Source: Mytilinidion resinicola
Lineage: Eukaryota; Ascomycota; Dothideomycetes; Mytilinidiales; Mytilinidiaceae
Assembly: GCF_010093595.1 (NCBI RefSeq)
Contig: NW_022985470.1
Coordinates: forward strand, 380,506 to 444,505
DNA: 64,000 nucleotides
Reading direction: 5' to 3'
A model generated the notes under the pieces. It ran no database searches and was not told the origin of the DNA. It worked only from the letters and a program-made list of their open reading frames with translations. A program made the translations under genes and the position numbers. This document shows positions 33,770 to 45,676 of this stretch, in pieces (positions within the stretch are counted from its first letter, which is position 1; each line of letters starts with the position of its first letter).

Positions 33770-36162
33770 TCATGGCATGTCAATGTTCGTAAGATCCTGC
33801 TCGAGCAATCCCATAATATACTGATTGCCGGAGAACCACTCTTGCAGATTCGTGGAAGCATCAAATTCGTTCTCCTGCGCCGTGTTCGGATAAACCGGGT
33901 TCGGCGCCATGCCAAGCTGGCTCAGATAAGCATCGAATTCCGCTCCATAACCCACGTCCATGAAGTCGTTCGACGGCGGAATTGCATTTCCAGCCGGCTG
34001 CGAGCCGTAAAGGTCCTGCGTTTTGGACTCCACGTAGACTTTCGCGACGCGGTAGAAGACATCGAAGAGACGACGCAGCTTCTCAGTACTCACAGAAGTC
34101 TTCTTGTGCGAGTAGAGAGTGGCAACGAAGTCACAAAGGAGTGATAGATCTGATTGCTCGTAAACGGTGATTACGTGACAGAAAAGTACTAGAAAGGGCG
34201 TGAAAGGTGCATTCATGACAGCCCTATGATACTAATTAGCACTGGTAGAGTAGAGATTTAGGGTTTATATCATTGGATTTACCATCCGATATAGCCGGCC
34301 CAGTACTCCGGATGCTTGTTTTTGTACTGGTCGGCGCACTCCAGGTGCTGTCGTATAGCCGCTCGTGCTGACTCGATGCATTCAGTCGAGAAGGTGTTCG
34401 AGAGGTCGTTGTACCGTGGAGGAATGGCGCGATATATGAGTGTCAAAGTTGAGTACATTGTAACTTGATCCGCATGCGAGAATATATTTCTGGCATCTTC
34501 CGGAATGGGGTCCTTGGTCAATTTCGACTAGCGCGAGAAATTACGACGTGATACTACCAGTGAGGTTTAGGGTGAACTAACCTGATTACTTTTATTGACT
34601 TCGCCGATTCTGAAAACAAGCATCCTAGCTCTCTCAATTCGCTCTTTGTGGCTGGCCGCGAATGCTGCCGGGCTGTACAGTTGATCGTATACTTGTCCTT
34701 GCACCTTTGTAAATTTGATCCAATGGCAAACCATCTCTTTCCACATAGCTGGTGATGATCCTCCCGGAACAGGCTGAGGGATCGAAATGTCGTCGTCTCG
34801 GATAGTTGACGAGCGACCCAATCGCAAAGATAAGCTCTTATCAATGGTGTATATTGACCAGAAGAGGAACATTTTCATCTCTTTGACGTCTTCTGGATCG
34901 CCATTCATAGAGGAGATTCGATGGCAGCCGAGACTTTGGCTAAGACTTGCGGCATGGGCAGTTAGAGTCCAACACGAGGATGGCTTGGACAGCTCCATGT
35001 AGTGACAGCCCTAACATGTTAGGCATTGTTAGCAAAGTATGAGGAGAACTTACTCCCAGCAACAAAGCTTGTACATTCTCGATGGTAGCTGGCATGAGAA
35101 GGGGCAAGTTGAGTAAAAGAGCCTCGAAATTGCGCCTACACAACGCTGCAAGTGGCCCATATTGCTGTTCCGCTGCGTCATCATGCATAACCATAAGATA
35201 GTCAACGCAAGCCGTTTGCATGCCGCCATAAAACAGGATCTGTGTAGTCGAAGAGCAATGCTCGTTGTCATAAACGGCCGAACATGAGTCCCTGAGTCTT
35301 TTTCCGGTCAGGAAAGGAAAAAAGCAATAGCCAAGGCCATTCAAGTTAGCTCCTGAAGACAGTATGGTGTAAGCTTGGCAGGATCACGTGTCAGAGTTGG
35401 GATCTTACCTTCAGCTCTTTCCAAGAATTCTAGCACCAGACGTCGTGGAGGTCGCTCGACACTTGTTTGTCGAAGTTTTCCAGCATTGCTTCTCGGAGCG
35501 TCTCCAGATTGGCATTCTTCAGTCTCGGTGAACCCTTTTGAGACTATATTTCGGAGAGATGAGAGCGCAGCAGCCATCTCCGGATTTTGACCGGTGAAAC
35601 CATCGCTGCCAACTTTCTGCTCAAGCAGCCGGCTTGCAAAGACAGAATGTGCATTGAGACTCGTATCTCCCTCAAAAGGCACATCATCGTCTAGGGGCGG
35701 ATGAGCTTCCTCATACCCATGCGCAGACGGAGCGACTGAGATGCCCGAGTCCGGGGAGCTGTGCTGCGTAGCGGCCATGTTAGTGGTAAGCGCTCGCAAC
35801 ATTCTCTCAATCGAGGCAAGGCGGTCTTCGATTCGATCGATCTTCTTCTCACTGAATGAGTCAGAGCGAGCCCTGTCCATCTTGGACTGCAGAAAATGAA
35901 ATGCTTACTATTGGCCGGAGATGAGCACCCTTTGGCGGGGGTCTTTCTTTTCCTGCGTCGTCCGGCAGGTTGTTTTGGAAGCCCTACAACTTGAACAAGG
36001 GATCAATTTATCGCACTTGATCTTTCTCGTTCGGCAGTTGTCGCACTGTAAGAAATAAATATCAATCCCCTGAAGCAATGCATCGTTGATGCGTACTGCA
36101 CGCTGATTGGGCACGAACGAGGCCTGCCCTGCATCCACTGAACTCGATCGAGAGGCGCTCAT
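33770..36162 (-). CDS. Zn2Cys6 transcription factor divergent from the ABC transporter
   Basis: Minus strand, seven exons: 36162-36097, 36045-35929, 35886-35409, 35352-35054, 35010-34582, 34527-34283 and 34223-33770; introns 42-59 bp, all joins in phase; 695 residues. Cys at 23, 26, 33, 39, 42 and 49 form the zinc cluster (CDNCRTRKIKC-DKLIP-CSSCRASKTTC). Linker and coiled coil follow: SEKKIDRIEDRLASIERMLR. The fungal_trans domain includes the block SLSQSLGCHRISS, then MKMFLFWSIYTIDKSLSLRL and GRSSTIRDDDISIP, characteristic of this superfamily. The start at 36162 gives a short N-terminus; an upstream in-frame Met (36387) is less likely. The 484-bp head-to-head spacing to the ABC transporter suggests it regulates that pump. 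Confidence 0.9.
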
Positions 36163-36646
36163 CTTGGCGATATGGGTGCTTCGGGTCCCGAGGAATGCGA
36201 GATGGCGGCGTTGAGGAAGTACAAAGTGTGGCGGGGATGCTGTGTGGAGGGAGACGCGTGGTGGTTGGAAACCTATCAAAGCGGCGGATTCCGCGGAACC
36301 CGTGCCAAGACATATCGTATCCTTGTAGACTTTTCTTAGTAGCCACTTTTGCATCACTACCGCCAACATGTAGTCATCCTTCATCAACGCCCGTGCTGCG
36401 GCTACGTATTCCTTAGATGCCTGTACTTCAGGACTCTGCTATGTTTCTGCCTTTTTGTCGGTGTCCTCGGCCTCCGCTTCAATCTCATATACACATCGCC
36501 GCCTCCTACCGCGAAGCATGCAACATATAGTAGGACTGCAGACCATGCATACAGCGAGAATATACTCATTGTTATCTTTATCTTGATTAGAGAGACTCCC
36601 TCTTGTCCATTTCAATTGCGGCTGTTCAAGGTTTTGTTTCGATATC
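36163..36646. promoter_or_regulatory. Shared divergent promoter, Zn2Cys6 factor / ABC transporter
   Basis: The only spacer between the two start codons, so it must hold both promoters. No clear CGG palindrome of the type seen at 30.3-30.5 kb was found here. No single TATA element stands out. Confidence 0.5.
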
Positions 36647-39600
36647 ATGGCACGTGGACCCCAGAAGTCTCGATCAGACGAGAGTCTGAAAGGGAATGTT
36701 GATGCTGAATCCAAGAGCAAAGAGGGCGGAGGAGTCAAGAGCTACTTTGTGAGTCTGATCGGCCTGACGACATGCGCGATCTCTAACGAGCCATGCAGCG
36801 CGTCTTCAGATATGCCGACTTCACCAGTTGGGTGCTCAACATCATCGCCTTCATCGCGGCAATGGCTGCTGGCGTTCTACTCCCCTTAATGGACGTCATA
36901 TTCGGTAGATTTGTTACAACTTTCAATGACTTTGCAGTCGGGAAGTCGACGAAGGCGAAGTTTCAAGGCGACATACGAACGTTGAGGTGACGTCTCCTCA
37001 CAATACTGGTCTAATATCGCCTTCTCATCCATATACAGCTTGTACTTTGTCTATCTATTCATTGGAAAGTTCTGTTTAACGTATATCCATACTGTACGTT
37101 TCCGTCACGTGACTACTCTGGTTTGGTCTAACCCCCGCGGCGACATAGCTGTTGATTTCAATATCCGCGATTAGAACGACAAGAGCTCTCCGAATTGATT
37201 TCCTAAAGCACACTTTACGCCAGAACATTGCCTTCTTCGACTCCTCGGAGGCTGGATCTACCTCCGTGCAGGTTACCACCAACGGAAACGAGGTCAACTC
37301 TGGTATAGCCGAGAAACTCACCCTCACCCTCCAAAGTATCACGACTTTCTTCGCTGCCTTCATAGTCGCCTTTGCGGTTCAGTGGAAGCTTACTCTAATT
37401 ACCATCAGCATAGTCCCCACTATTCTCATAGTTACATTTGGAGCGATTGCGATTCTCGTAAAGACCGAAAGCCAGTTGTTACCCATCTATGGCGAGGCTG
37501 GTTTGATGGCTGAGGAAATCTTCTCTAGCATGAGAACTGTGCACGCCTTTTGGCTGCAACCGCTGATGTCTCGCAAGTACGATGGCCTTCTTGCCGATGC
37601 TCAGAAGGTTGGCAACAAGAAGTCTCCCATATACGGCGCGTTATTCTCCATAGAGTTCTTTTGCATATTCTGCGGGTACGCTCTCGCATTTTGGGAGGGA
37701 ATTCGGCTATACTCCAGTGGTGAAATCAAGCAATCAGGCAAGGTTGTGACGTAAGTTTCTCTGCTAACTAGTTCATCTATATTCTCTGATCTTTCACGAT
37801 AGCGTTATCTTTGCGGTCATTGTCGCTGCTGCCGCACTGACTCAGGTCGGCCCGCAGATAGTCCAAATCACCAAATCTTCCTCAGCTGCGGCGGAGTTGT
37901 TCAAAGTCATTGATCGCGTTCCGGAGATTGACTCCATGTCAAACGAAGGACTGCGCCCGGAGAAGTGCATCGGAGAACTCGAGGCGCAAAATCTTCATTT
38001 CGCGTATCCTTCACGACCTGATGCACCTGTCCTCCATGGGTTGAGTCTTATTATACCACCCAAGAAGACCACAGCTTTGGTCGGCGCTAGTGGATCCGGC
38101 AAGAGCACGATCATTGGGCTCCTAGAGCGATGGTACGACCAATCAGAAGGCCATCTTCTCGTTGATGGAATAGACATACGAGAGGTCAACATAGAATGGC
38201 TGCGCACTCGGATGCGACTCGTCCAGCAGGTACGAACCAGCTCTTCATTGGCCGTCGCCGTTGGGAGAACTCCCCGCCTGTTTGCATGCGAGTTGACTTC
38301 TCGCTGGACATTAAAATCTAACTCACTCTAGGAACCTGTATTGTTCAATGGAACAGTATTCGAGAACGTTTCGTTTGGATTGCTCGGCACCGAAAGGGCT
38401 GGCTTGTCTCAGGATGACCAGTTGCAGTTGGTCAAAGAAGCATGCAAAGCAGCTTACGCTGATGAATTTGTTGAGCATTTACCAAAGGTAAATGAAAGTA
38501 CGCTCCATCTTTGAGGATATTTATTGACACACGCCAGGGATATCACACAGAAATCGGCGAACGCGCTATTATGCTTTCAGGTGGCCAGAAGCAAAGACTG
38601 GCCATTGCTCGTTCCATCATCTCTAACCCACAGATTCTTCTTCTAGACGAAGCCACCAGCGCGCTTGACCCTTACGCGGAGAAGGTCGTCCAGAAGGCCC
38701 TCGATAATGTCTCAGAAAATCGCACGACTTTAGTCATTGCTCACAAGCTATCGACGGTCCGCAACGCAGATAACATAGCAGTCATTTCTGACGGTAGAAT
38801 CATCGAGCAGGGAACTCACGAGGAACTGCTCGCTACCGATCATGCTTACGCTCAACTTGTGAGAGCTCAAGACCTTGGAGGAGGTAGTGGCGATAGGGAC
38901 GAAATTATGGATGAAAGTTCAGACGCAGAACCGCTTGACCACAAAGTCTCACTTGTTCGAACCAACACACAGGTCGGCTCACTACATGCCGAAGACAATT
39001 CCGTTAAGAAGCAAGGCCAGACCATGAATTATGGTCTGGTCAGGTGCATTTTGATCATGCTCGGAGAGCAGATGAACCTGTGGTACTATTTTCTCATGTC
39101 TGCGGTTGCATTTATCCTCGGTGGTCAGTACACTACTTCTCCAAAAGCACGTTCCAATATGTTAATAACTATACAGGCCTCACATTCCCAGCGCAATCGA
39201 TACTGCTGTCCAAAGCGATCAATACATTCCAACTCGAAGGCGCCAAACGGACCAGTCACGCCAACTTCTATGCCCTCATGTTCTTCATCGTGGCTCTTGC
39301 ACAATTCGGAATTTACTTTACCGTGGGTTTCGTGGGTAACAGAATAGCTCAGGTACGTAATATAAACGATTAGTATTCCTATCGACAGGTAAGCTAATTG
39401 GGTCTAGGTAGTCTCGCGCAAGTACAGACTAGAGCTCTTCGAAAACTCTATTCGACAGGACATGGCTTTCTTCGACAGGCCAGAGAATACGACGGGCGCA
39501 CTTGCATCCCGCCTATCTACGTACCCAACCAACTTAGAAGAGCTACTGGGGTTCAACATAGGGCTCGTCTTAATTCAATGCGTCAACCTGACTGCTAGCT

Positions 39601-41003
39601 GCATTCTTGCTCTCGTGATCGGATGGAAGCTAGCCCTGGTGGTCATATTCGGCGCTCTTTTACCCCAGGTGACTTGCGGATACCTTCGCGTAGTACTTGA
39701 AGGGAAGCTCGAGAAAGAGACTTCAGAGAGATTCTCTAGCAGTGCTGGACTTGCGGCAGAGGCTGTTTCAGCAATCCGCACTGTGTCATCGCTCACCATG
39801 GAACGACACATCATCCAAAGATACGAAGAGAGGGTCGGGGGAGTAGCCGCCCGATCGATGAAGTCGCTCATCTGGACCATGTTTTGGTATGCCTTGACAC
39901 AATCAATCTCTTTTGCGGCTATGGCCTTGGGCTTCTGGTAAGCCATCTACAGTTCCTCTTACGCGAACTCATTCTTGTAGCTCGAAACTCACAACCCCAG
40001 GTACGGTGGCCACCTCATCTCAATCGGCGAATACTCCACTAGCCAATTCTTCATCGTCTTCATCGGCATCGTCTTCTCCGGCGAAGCCGCCGCCCAATTC
40101 TTCCAATACACCAGCAGCATCACCAAAGCCCAAGCCGCGGCCAACTACATCCTCTGGTTCCGCACGCAAATCCCCACAATCCGCGAAACCGAACCAACCT
40201 CCCCCCAACATTCCGAAACCACCCTCAAGAGCGACTACTCCGCTAAAGACCCCGGCCACGCCACCTGCACCGCCCTCGAATTCGCCTACCCCACCCGCCC
40301 CAACGCCAAAGTCCTCAAAGGCATCAACGTCGACGTTCACCCAGGCCAATTCGCCGCCTTCGTCGGCCCCTCGGGCTGCGGCAAAACCACCATGATCGCC
40401 CTCCTCGAGCGCTTCTACGACCCCTCCTCCGGCATCATCCGCTTCGACTCCACCCCCCTGCCGCAGCGCAACCCACGCCTCTACCGCGCGCAGCTCGCGC
40501 TCGTGCAGCAAGAGCCGGTTCTCTACGACGCGAGTGTCTACGACAACATCGCAATGGGCCTCGCGGACCCTTCTAACGCCACGACCGAAAAGATCGAGGA
40601 CGCGGCACGTCAGGCGAATATACACGAGTTCTTGGTCAGCTTGCCGGATGGGTACGGCACCCTCTGTGGCGGGCGCGGCTCCCAGCTCTCCGGCGGGCAG
40701 CGGCAGCGCATCGCGATTGCGCGGGCGCTGGTGCGGAGGCCGCGGCTGTTGCTGCTTGACGAGGCGACGAGCGCGCTGGATACGGAGAGCGAGCGGGTTG
40801 TGCAAGCGGCGCTGGGGAGGGCGAAGGAGGGGAGGACGACGGTGGCGGTGGCGCATCGGCTGAGCACGGTGAAGGATGCGGATGTGATTCTGGTGTTTGA
40901 GAAGGGGAGGGTGGTGGAGATGGGGACGCATGGGGAGTTGTTGGGGAAGAGGGGGGTGTATTGGGAGATGTGTCGGGGGCAGGCGTTGGATAGGGCGGTT
41001 TGA
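36647..41003 (+). CDS. Full-size ABC transporter, ABCB/MDR (P-glycoprotein) type
   Basis: ATP-driven multidrug or metabolite exporter of the plasma or vacuolar membrane. Ten exons: 36647-36748, 36799-36986, 37039-37093, 37149-37750, 37803-38229, 38332-38487, 38538-39123, 39177-39352, 39408-39937 and 40001-41003; 1274 residues, normal for the family. Order is TMD1-NBD1-TMD2-NBD2. NBD1: Walker [10 protein letters not shown] near residue 409, Q-loop [10 protein letters not shown], signature LSGGQKQR near 524, Walker [16 protein letters not shown]2: Walker [10 protein letters not shown] near 1062, [10 protein letters not shown], signature LSGGQRQR near 1169, [12 protein letters not shown], and the H-loop VAHRLSTV. 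Both sites keep their catalytic residues. TMD1 begins [20 protein letters not shown]. Alternative donors one codon apart exist at the exon 7 end (39120-39124). Confidence 0.93.
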
Positions 41004-41762
41004 GGGGGTGGGTGAGGAGGGAAGGTGCCGTTTGGGGTATGGGGCCTTAGGGTTTGCCATCAGGTGGGTAGATGTTGAGCACAGATAGGATTGTCTTCAG
41101 AGTGTAAGAGTCGTGGCCAGGTAGCCATATATACGGCGTCTCATATACAGCCTTATATACGGCTATATAGAATATACGGCTAAAGAAATTAGATAGAATG
41201 CGCTGTAAAACGGAGAGGCTATATAGCTATGCTAGTTTGTATAGCCTCATGATGGCTAAGTATATTAGAAAGGATAACACGTGCGGATGCACGTGATAGT
41301 AGAGCTCCGGACGAAGCTCCGAGCCGCTCCAACCAATTAGAAGATCAGACAAGAGGGAGGGTGTGCGTGGAGTGATTAGGGGGTGTGCGTTTATCCAAAA
41401 TAAAACAGTTTATAAGGATCCATTTCAGTTATACTTCACCTGAAATCTTTTGTGAGGTGAACTCATTAACATGCCTCACCCACATTTTTCACTCTAACAT
41501 GGTCTAGAAGAGCTAACTCTTGGCAGCGCAAACGCTCGTGGAGTGTTCAAACTTGAGTGCATCGAGGCCATCTAGGGTCTTTTGAGGGCTTGATAAAGAC
41601 GTGCGAAGTGGTCAAAAGCGATGTTCTTCAGTAGCATTTTGATGTAAGAGACAATCGTACTCTTGCTTTGTTTTTGTTGCAAATCAATTCTAGTGTGAAC
41701 TTTCCTGGAAGACTTGGAAATCATGGACACGGGCTGGAAGGAAAACATGACAAAGGGAATAA
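41004..41762. other. Intergenic, AT-rich with TATA-like repeats
   Basis: Between 41130 and 41250 short motifs such as TATACGGC and GGCTATATAG recur in both orientations. A CACGTGCGGATGCACGTG near-palindrome lies at about 41279. No gene supported. Confidence 0.4.
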
Positions 41763-44700
41763 TTATCTGACGCCGTCATCTCTTGCGATCTGGTCATCCG
41801 AAAGCCCCTCTCGCACAGTATTCAAGTATTTATCAAATTTGCCTGACACCTTGATAACGTGCTTGATATGGCTATAATTCATCAGTTCTTTTTTGAACTT
41901 AGCCAATTGTCTCGCTGTCGTAATCGCATTTCGGATTTGGCGCCCATTCATCTCAACCTCGGAAAGCTCGCTCAAATAACACTCGACATCCTCGAAGTCA
42001 ATGCCAATAGGCCCCGCAAGTTTACGTTCGCGGGTCCCCGGCTTCGTGACTGTTGCATTGGGCGATGTGCCCATGTCTTTCAGTCGGTTGAGGAAGTTCT
42101 TCCAGATCTTGTAGCGTTGGCCTTTGGTAAGGTTTTCGTAATGGAGGGAGAGCTGGATGCGGGATTTAAAGGCCTCATCGAATGTTCCAACTCTATTCGA
42201 GGTCAGGATTAGAATACCTTCGTAGTATTCAAGCACCCGGAGGAACACAGAAACGAGAGCGTTGCGCTCTAAATCGGTGAGTGTTCTCTGCTCTAGGAAA
42301 ACATCGGCCTCGTCGAGAAGCACAACGCAGCCCCAGTTTTTGCTAAGGTGGAGCACAGACTCTAGGTATTTTTCGACTGCTTCTGGCTTCGTGCCGATGT
42401 CGCCGCACGTCACCCGGAATAGTGGTTTCTCGGCCATCTCTGCCACACTTTCGGCTGTGAATGTCTTTCCTGTGCCCGGGCCCCCGTGGAGAAGGATTAT
42501 GAGGCCGTTGCCTTTGCTCTCGATGATGTCAGTGCCCTGCTCTCGGGCTATTTGGTTAGTGATCAGAGCTTGGACCAGCTCTTTAGTTTCGCTGTCCACG
42601 ACGAGGTGCGCAAACGATTGCTTGTTCCAGGTGATTTCTCGGATCAGGTCGACCTCGAGGTCCACTACAAACTGTCAGAATTTGCTCGTAACAAACTATA
42701 GTCTGATACATAAGTACATTACGCACCCCACTTCTTGCTACGTAGATTGTAGCCAATGATTGTGTCGGGAAAGGCGTAAATTTCAGGACTTGGTGGCGGT
42801 TCATCGGCCTCCATGGCGCTGAGATCCATTCGTTTTTCGTTGTGATCATCGCGGGATTGGTATTCCCGTTTGAAGGCTGACGAATCTGAGTGCAATTGTC
42901 TGTAGGTATAAAAGTCCACCATGAACCGTTCTGCGCTCTAGAGGAACGGTCAGCTCAGACGGCTTCAAACGTAGGCCGGGAAGCATACGCCGTAAATTCC
43001 ATTCTTGTCTTCGTACGAGACAAGCCTTCTATCTCGACAGCTCCAGAACGTTCGGCCTCTTTGTTCAAGAAGTGCTCTGGTTTCTTCACTGGCGTATCTC
43101 AAAGGGTAGACGTTCAGCTTCTGAATGGCGACTTCTTCGTCCGCCTTTTCCGCCCGCAATTGGATCTCAACCTGCCTCTCCGTTCGGTAGAACGAGCCAT
43201 CATATTTGTAGGCCCAGCAATCAACAATCCACTTCCAGGTGCATTTCTTTTTGTGATCCTTATTCATTTTGACCCAGGGCGAATCTACACCAAAGTCGGC
43301 AAGCTTCTGGGGCGTTTTACTAGCTGGCCACGACGCAGCAATCTCGGCCTTCAAGGTTCCACCTTCCTGTCCTGGTTTGTTGTTCAGGATGATAGCGTCA
43401 CCAGGCTTCATGAGAAACTCTATCGACTCATAAGAAACGACTCCTTTGTCCAATTGCTTCTCTACACGGTGATACATCTCGCCGTAGTTGTCATCAATCC
43501 ATCCTGTGAGTCTGCGCATATGCTTCTGGTGTAGGTCATTCAGTCCACTTATCGTTTCTGGTGATCGGTCGTGGTACCAGAAGAGATATGGGGCCGCCAA
43601 GGGAGCTCTAACATCGAAATCCGGATGTTCTTCGATGAATTTGAATTTTCCGGCGATGAAGGCTTCCATGGATTCGATCATGTCTTGGGACTCGAGTCGG
43701 ATTGTCTCCCTGGTTGGCTTCGGCCGGGGAATCATCTTTCCATCGCGTGCAGCTTTCTGAACCTCGCTCTCTTGCTGTTTTGGTACGTAGATCTTGCCGA
43801 TAAGGAATGCGATGTCGTGCTTTTGTCGTACGTACCCTCTTACATCAGGGACAGGAAAATGGGCTTTCAGCACGATCTCTCCTCGAGGACCAATTGCCCA
43901 AATAGGTTCATCGAGGTAGGCCGTAGCGCTGGTTTTAGGGTCTTCTTGGATGAAATATAAGATCTCAGACCTGATGTTCACTTTTTGGGGGGTTTTCAGG
44001 TCTCGATTCTCCAGTTCCAGGCACGATATGCGACCAAGGAGCTCGCCCACTGAATCATCTCCCGTGGAAACTATCGAATTTCCATCGTTATGTTGAGTGC
44101 GAAATTGTTTTGTGACCATGGAATCTGACTTAACGTCATCTTGGTTAGCTGCAGCGTGAAGCGGGTTATGAAAAGACATAATGTCGTTGAGAGTGGCACC
44201 CTTTGATTCCTCGGCTGGATGTTCGCTTGAAAGAACCTGGAGGCTTCGTTGTCGTGGCAAGGATATCGATGTTGGGGGCTGCCCGACGATGGGCTGTCGG
44301 CGGTAGACCGGCCGCGCTGGAATTGTGTGGGGTTGGGGCTTCTCAAAATATCTGGGACCGGTGTCCCGTTTGGCGAATATGAGAGCTTCCGACCTTTCGA
44401 TTTGAGAAGACCGAAGTGTCAGGAGTAATTCGTTCTTGAAATTACTAGAGGCAGTTTGGTCTCTTGATATGGTAATGTGGTTCCAAAATATGCTTTCGCC
44501 TCTCTTCTCGCGCTCTTCCCGTACCTGATCTTCTTCTTCCTGTGCTTCAGTGTTTGCCCCAGGAATCCCCGATGGTAGCTGCAGTTCCGTTGTTCCTTGG
44601 TCGTGGTCTTGATTTTGGTTTGAATCCTCGTTATCAATGCTTCTGGTAAGACCTGATGAATGGGTAAGGAGGCTTATATTGGTAATGAGGCCTTTTTGAA

Positions 44701-45298
44701 GGAGCTCTTCCTCCTCATTAACAAAGGCTTTCACTGCGACTGAAACGCTTTCTCTGACCTGGCGAGGGAAGTCAAGGAGACAGGTATTGAATTCCACCCG
44801 TATCCTGGCACAAAACTTCGTAATTCGTCCGGAAAGGACTTTCCAATATTCGGTATTACTGTGGCTGTCTGGACGGCTGAAGATCTTGTTAAAAATGGTC
44901 CAGTCCAGGGTCCTCAAAGCCTTCCTGATGCAAGACTGGAAGTGCGACTTGAGTTCTATATAGCCGCCTTCTCTGTACTTATGCTTTTTGTCGTTGTCGT
45001 TCAGAAGTCGCTTCGCAATACGGAGAATGTCATCATCATCATTGTCCGCATGGTGTGGAAGAAACAGATCCAGCTTTGCTGTAAACGAGTTGAGAAGCGT
45101 AAATTGAAGCAGCTGTAGTGCTCCAAGGCATGGGTTTTCAAAGATAAGAAAAGGCTGAAGAAGAGGCTGGTTTAGGGGAGGCCTCCAGCAACGAGGCAAA
45201 AGGCCGGATTTTGAAGGTTCCAAGGTTGGTGGCTGAGGCTGTGTGCTGGACACCAGCATAACTGCGGGGCATGCATGATCCGTGGCGTTTTCGCACAA
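41763..45298 (-). CDS. AAA+ ATPase with DUF7025-type central region
   Basis: Fungal AAA+ protein of unknown biological role. Minus strand exons 45298-42989, 42937-42727 and 42664-41763; introns 51 and 62 bp; 1140 residues. The joins read NGIYG-SAERFMVDFYTY and NLRSKKW-VDLEVDLIREITWN, both typical of the family. The N-terminal 400 residues are charged and low in similarity. The DUF7025-like region contains LFWYHDRSPETISGLNDLHQ and EFLMKPGDAIILNN. The ATPase domain has Walker A GGPGTGKT (901-908), Walker B VVLLDEAD (954-961), sensor LILTSNRVG and the arginine region SRIQLSLHYENL; all key residues are present. It is transcribed divergently from a DUF7708 gene. Confidence 0.87.
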
Positions 45299-45676
45299 CG
45301 CATCGCCACTTGCAGCTCGACGAATGTCAAATCAAATCGCGACGTGAGCATTTGCAGCACATGGTGGCCATCTGGCACAAGGGGGTCAGCGAGGCAGCCT
45401 CGATGGCTGAGACGCACGCGAGGGATACGTGGAAGCACAAGGGCTGACTATGTGCACGGGTATGCTGGGCCGCTTCCGTATCATCTACCCACCATAAGTA
45501 ATGTCGCACTCCTCGCTCACAAGACCATTACTCGTCGTCAGTGCTTCTGGAAGAGCTTGGGGTTTTTCTTTCGCTACAGCTTTGTCTGTTCTAGTGATCA
45601 CAAGACCATTTTGCCAAAACGCCCTAACAAGGCTGGAGTGTGCTGCTTCAATGAATCGATCGTCGGTTTTCCAGGA
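45299..45676. promoter_or_regulatory. Divergent promoter region, AAA ATPase / DUF7708 gene
   Basis: 378 bp between the two chosen start codons. An open frame from 45275 runs through it into the DUF7708 gene but overlaps the other gene's start, so I take it as non-coding. Confidence 0.4.

Noticed and set aside
40020..41060. 346-codon open frame on the minus strand
   Set aside because: Antisense to the last ABC transporter exon; its composition swings from Pro/His/Arg to Glu/Gly with no domain.
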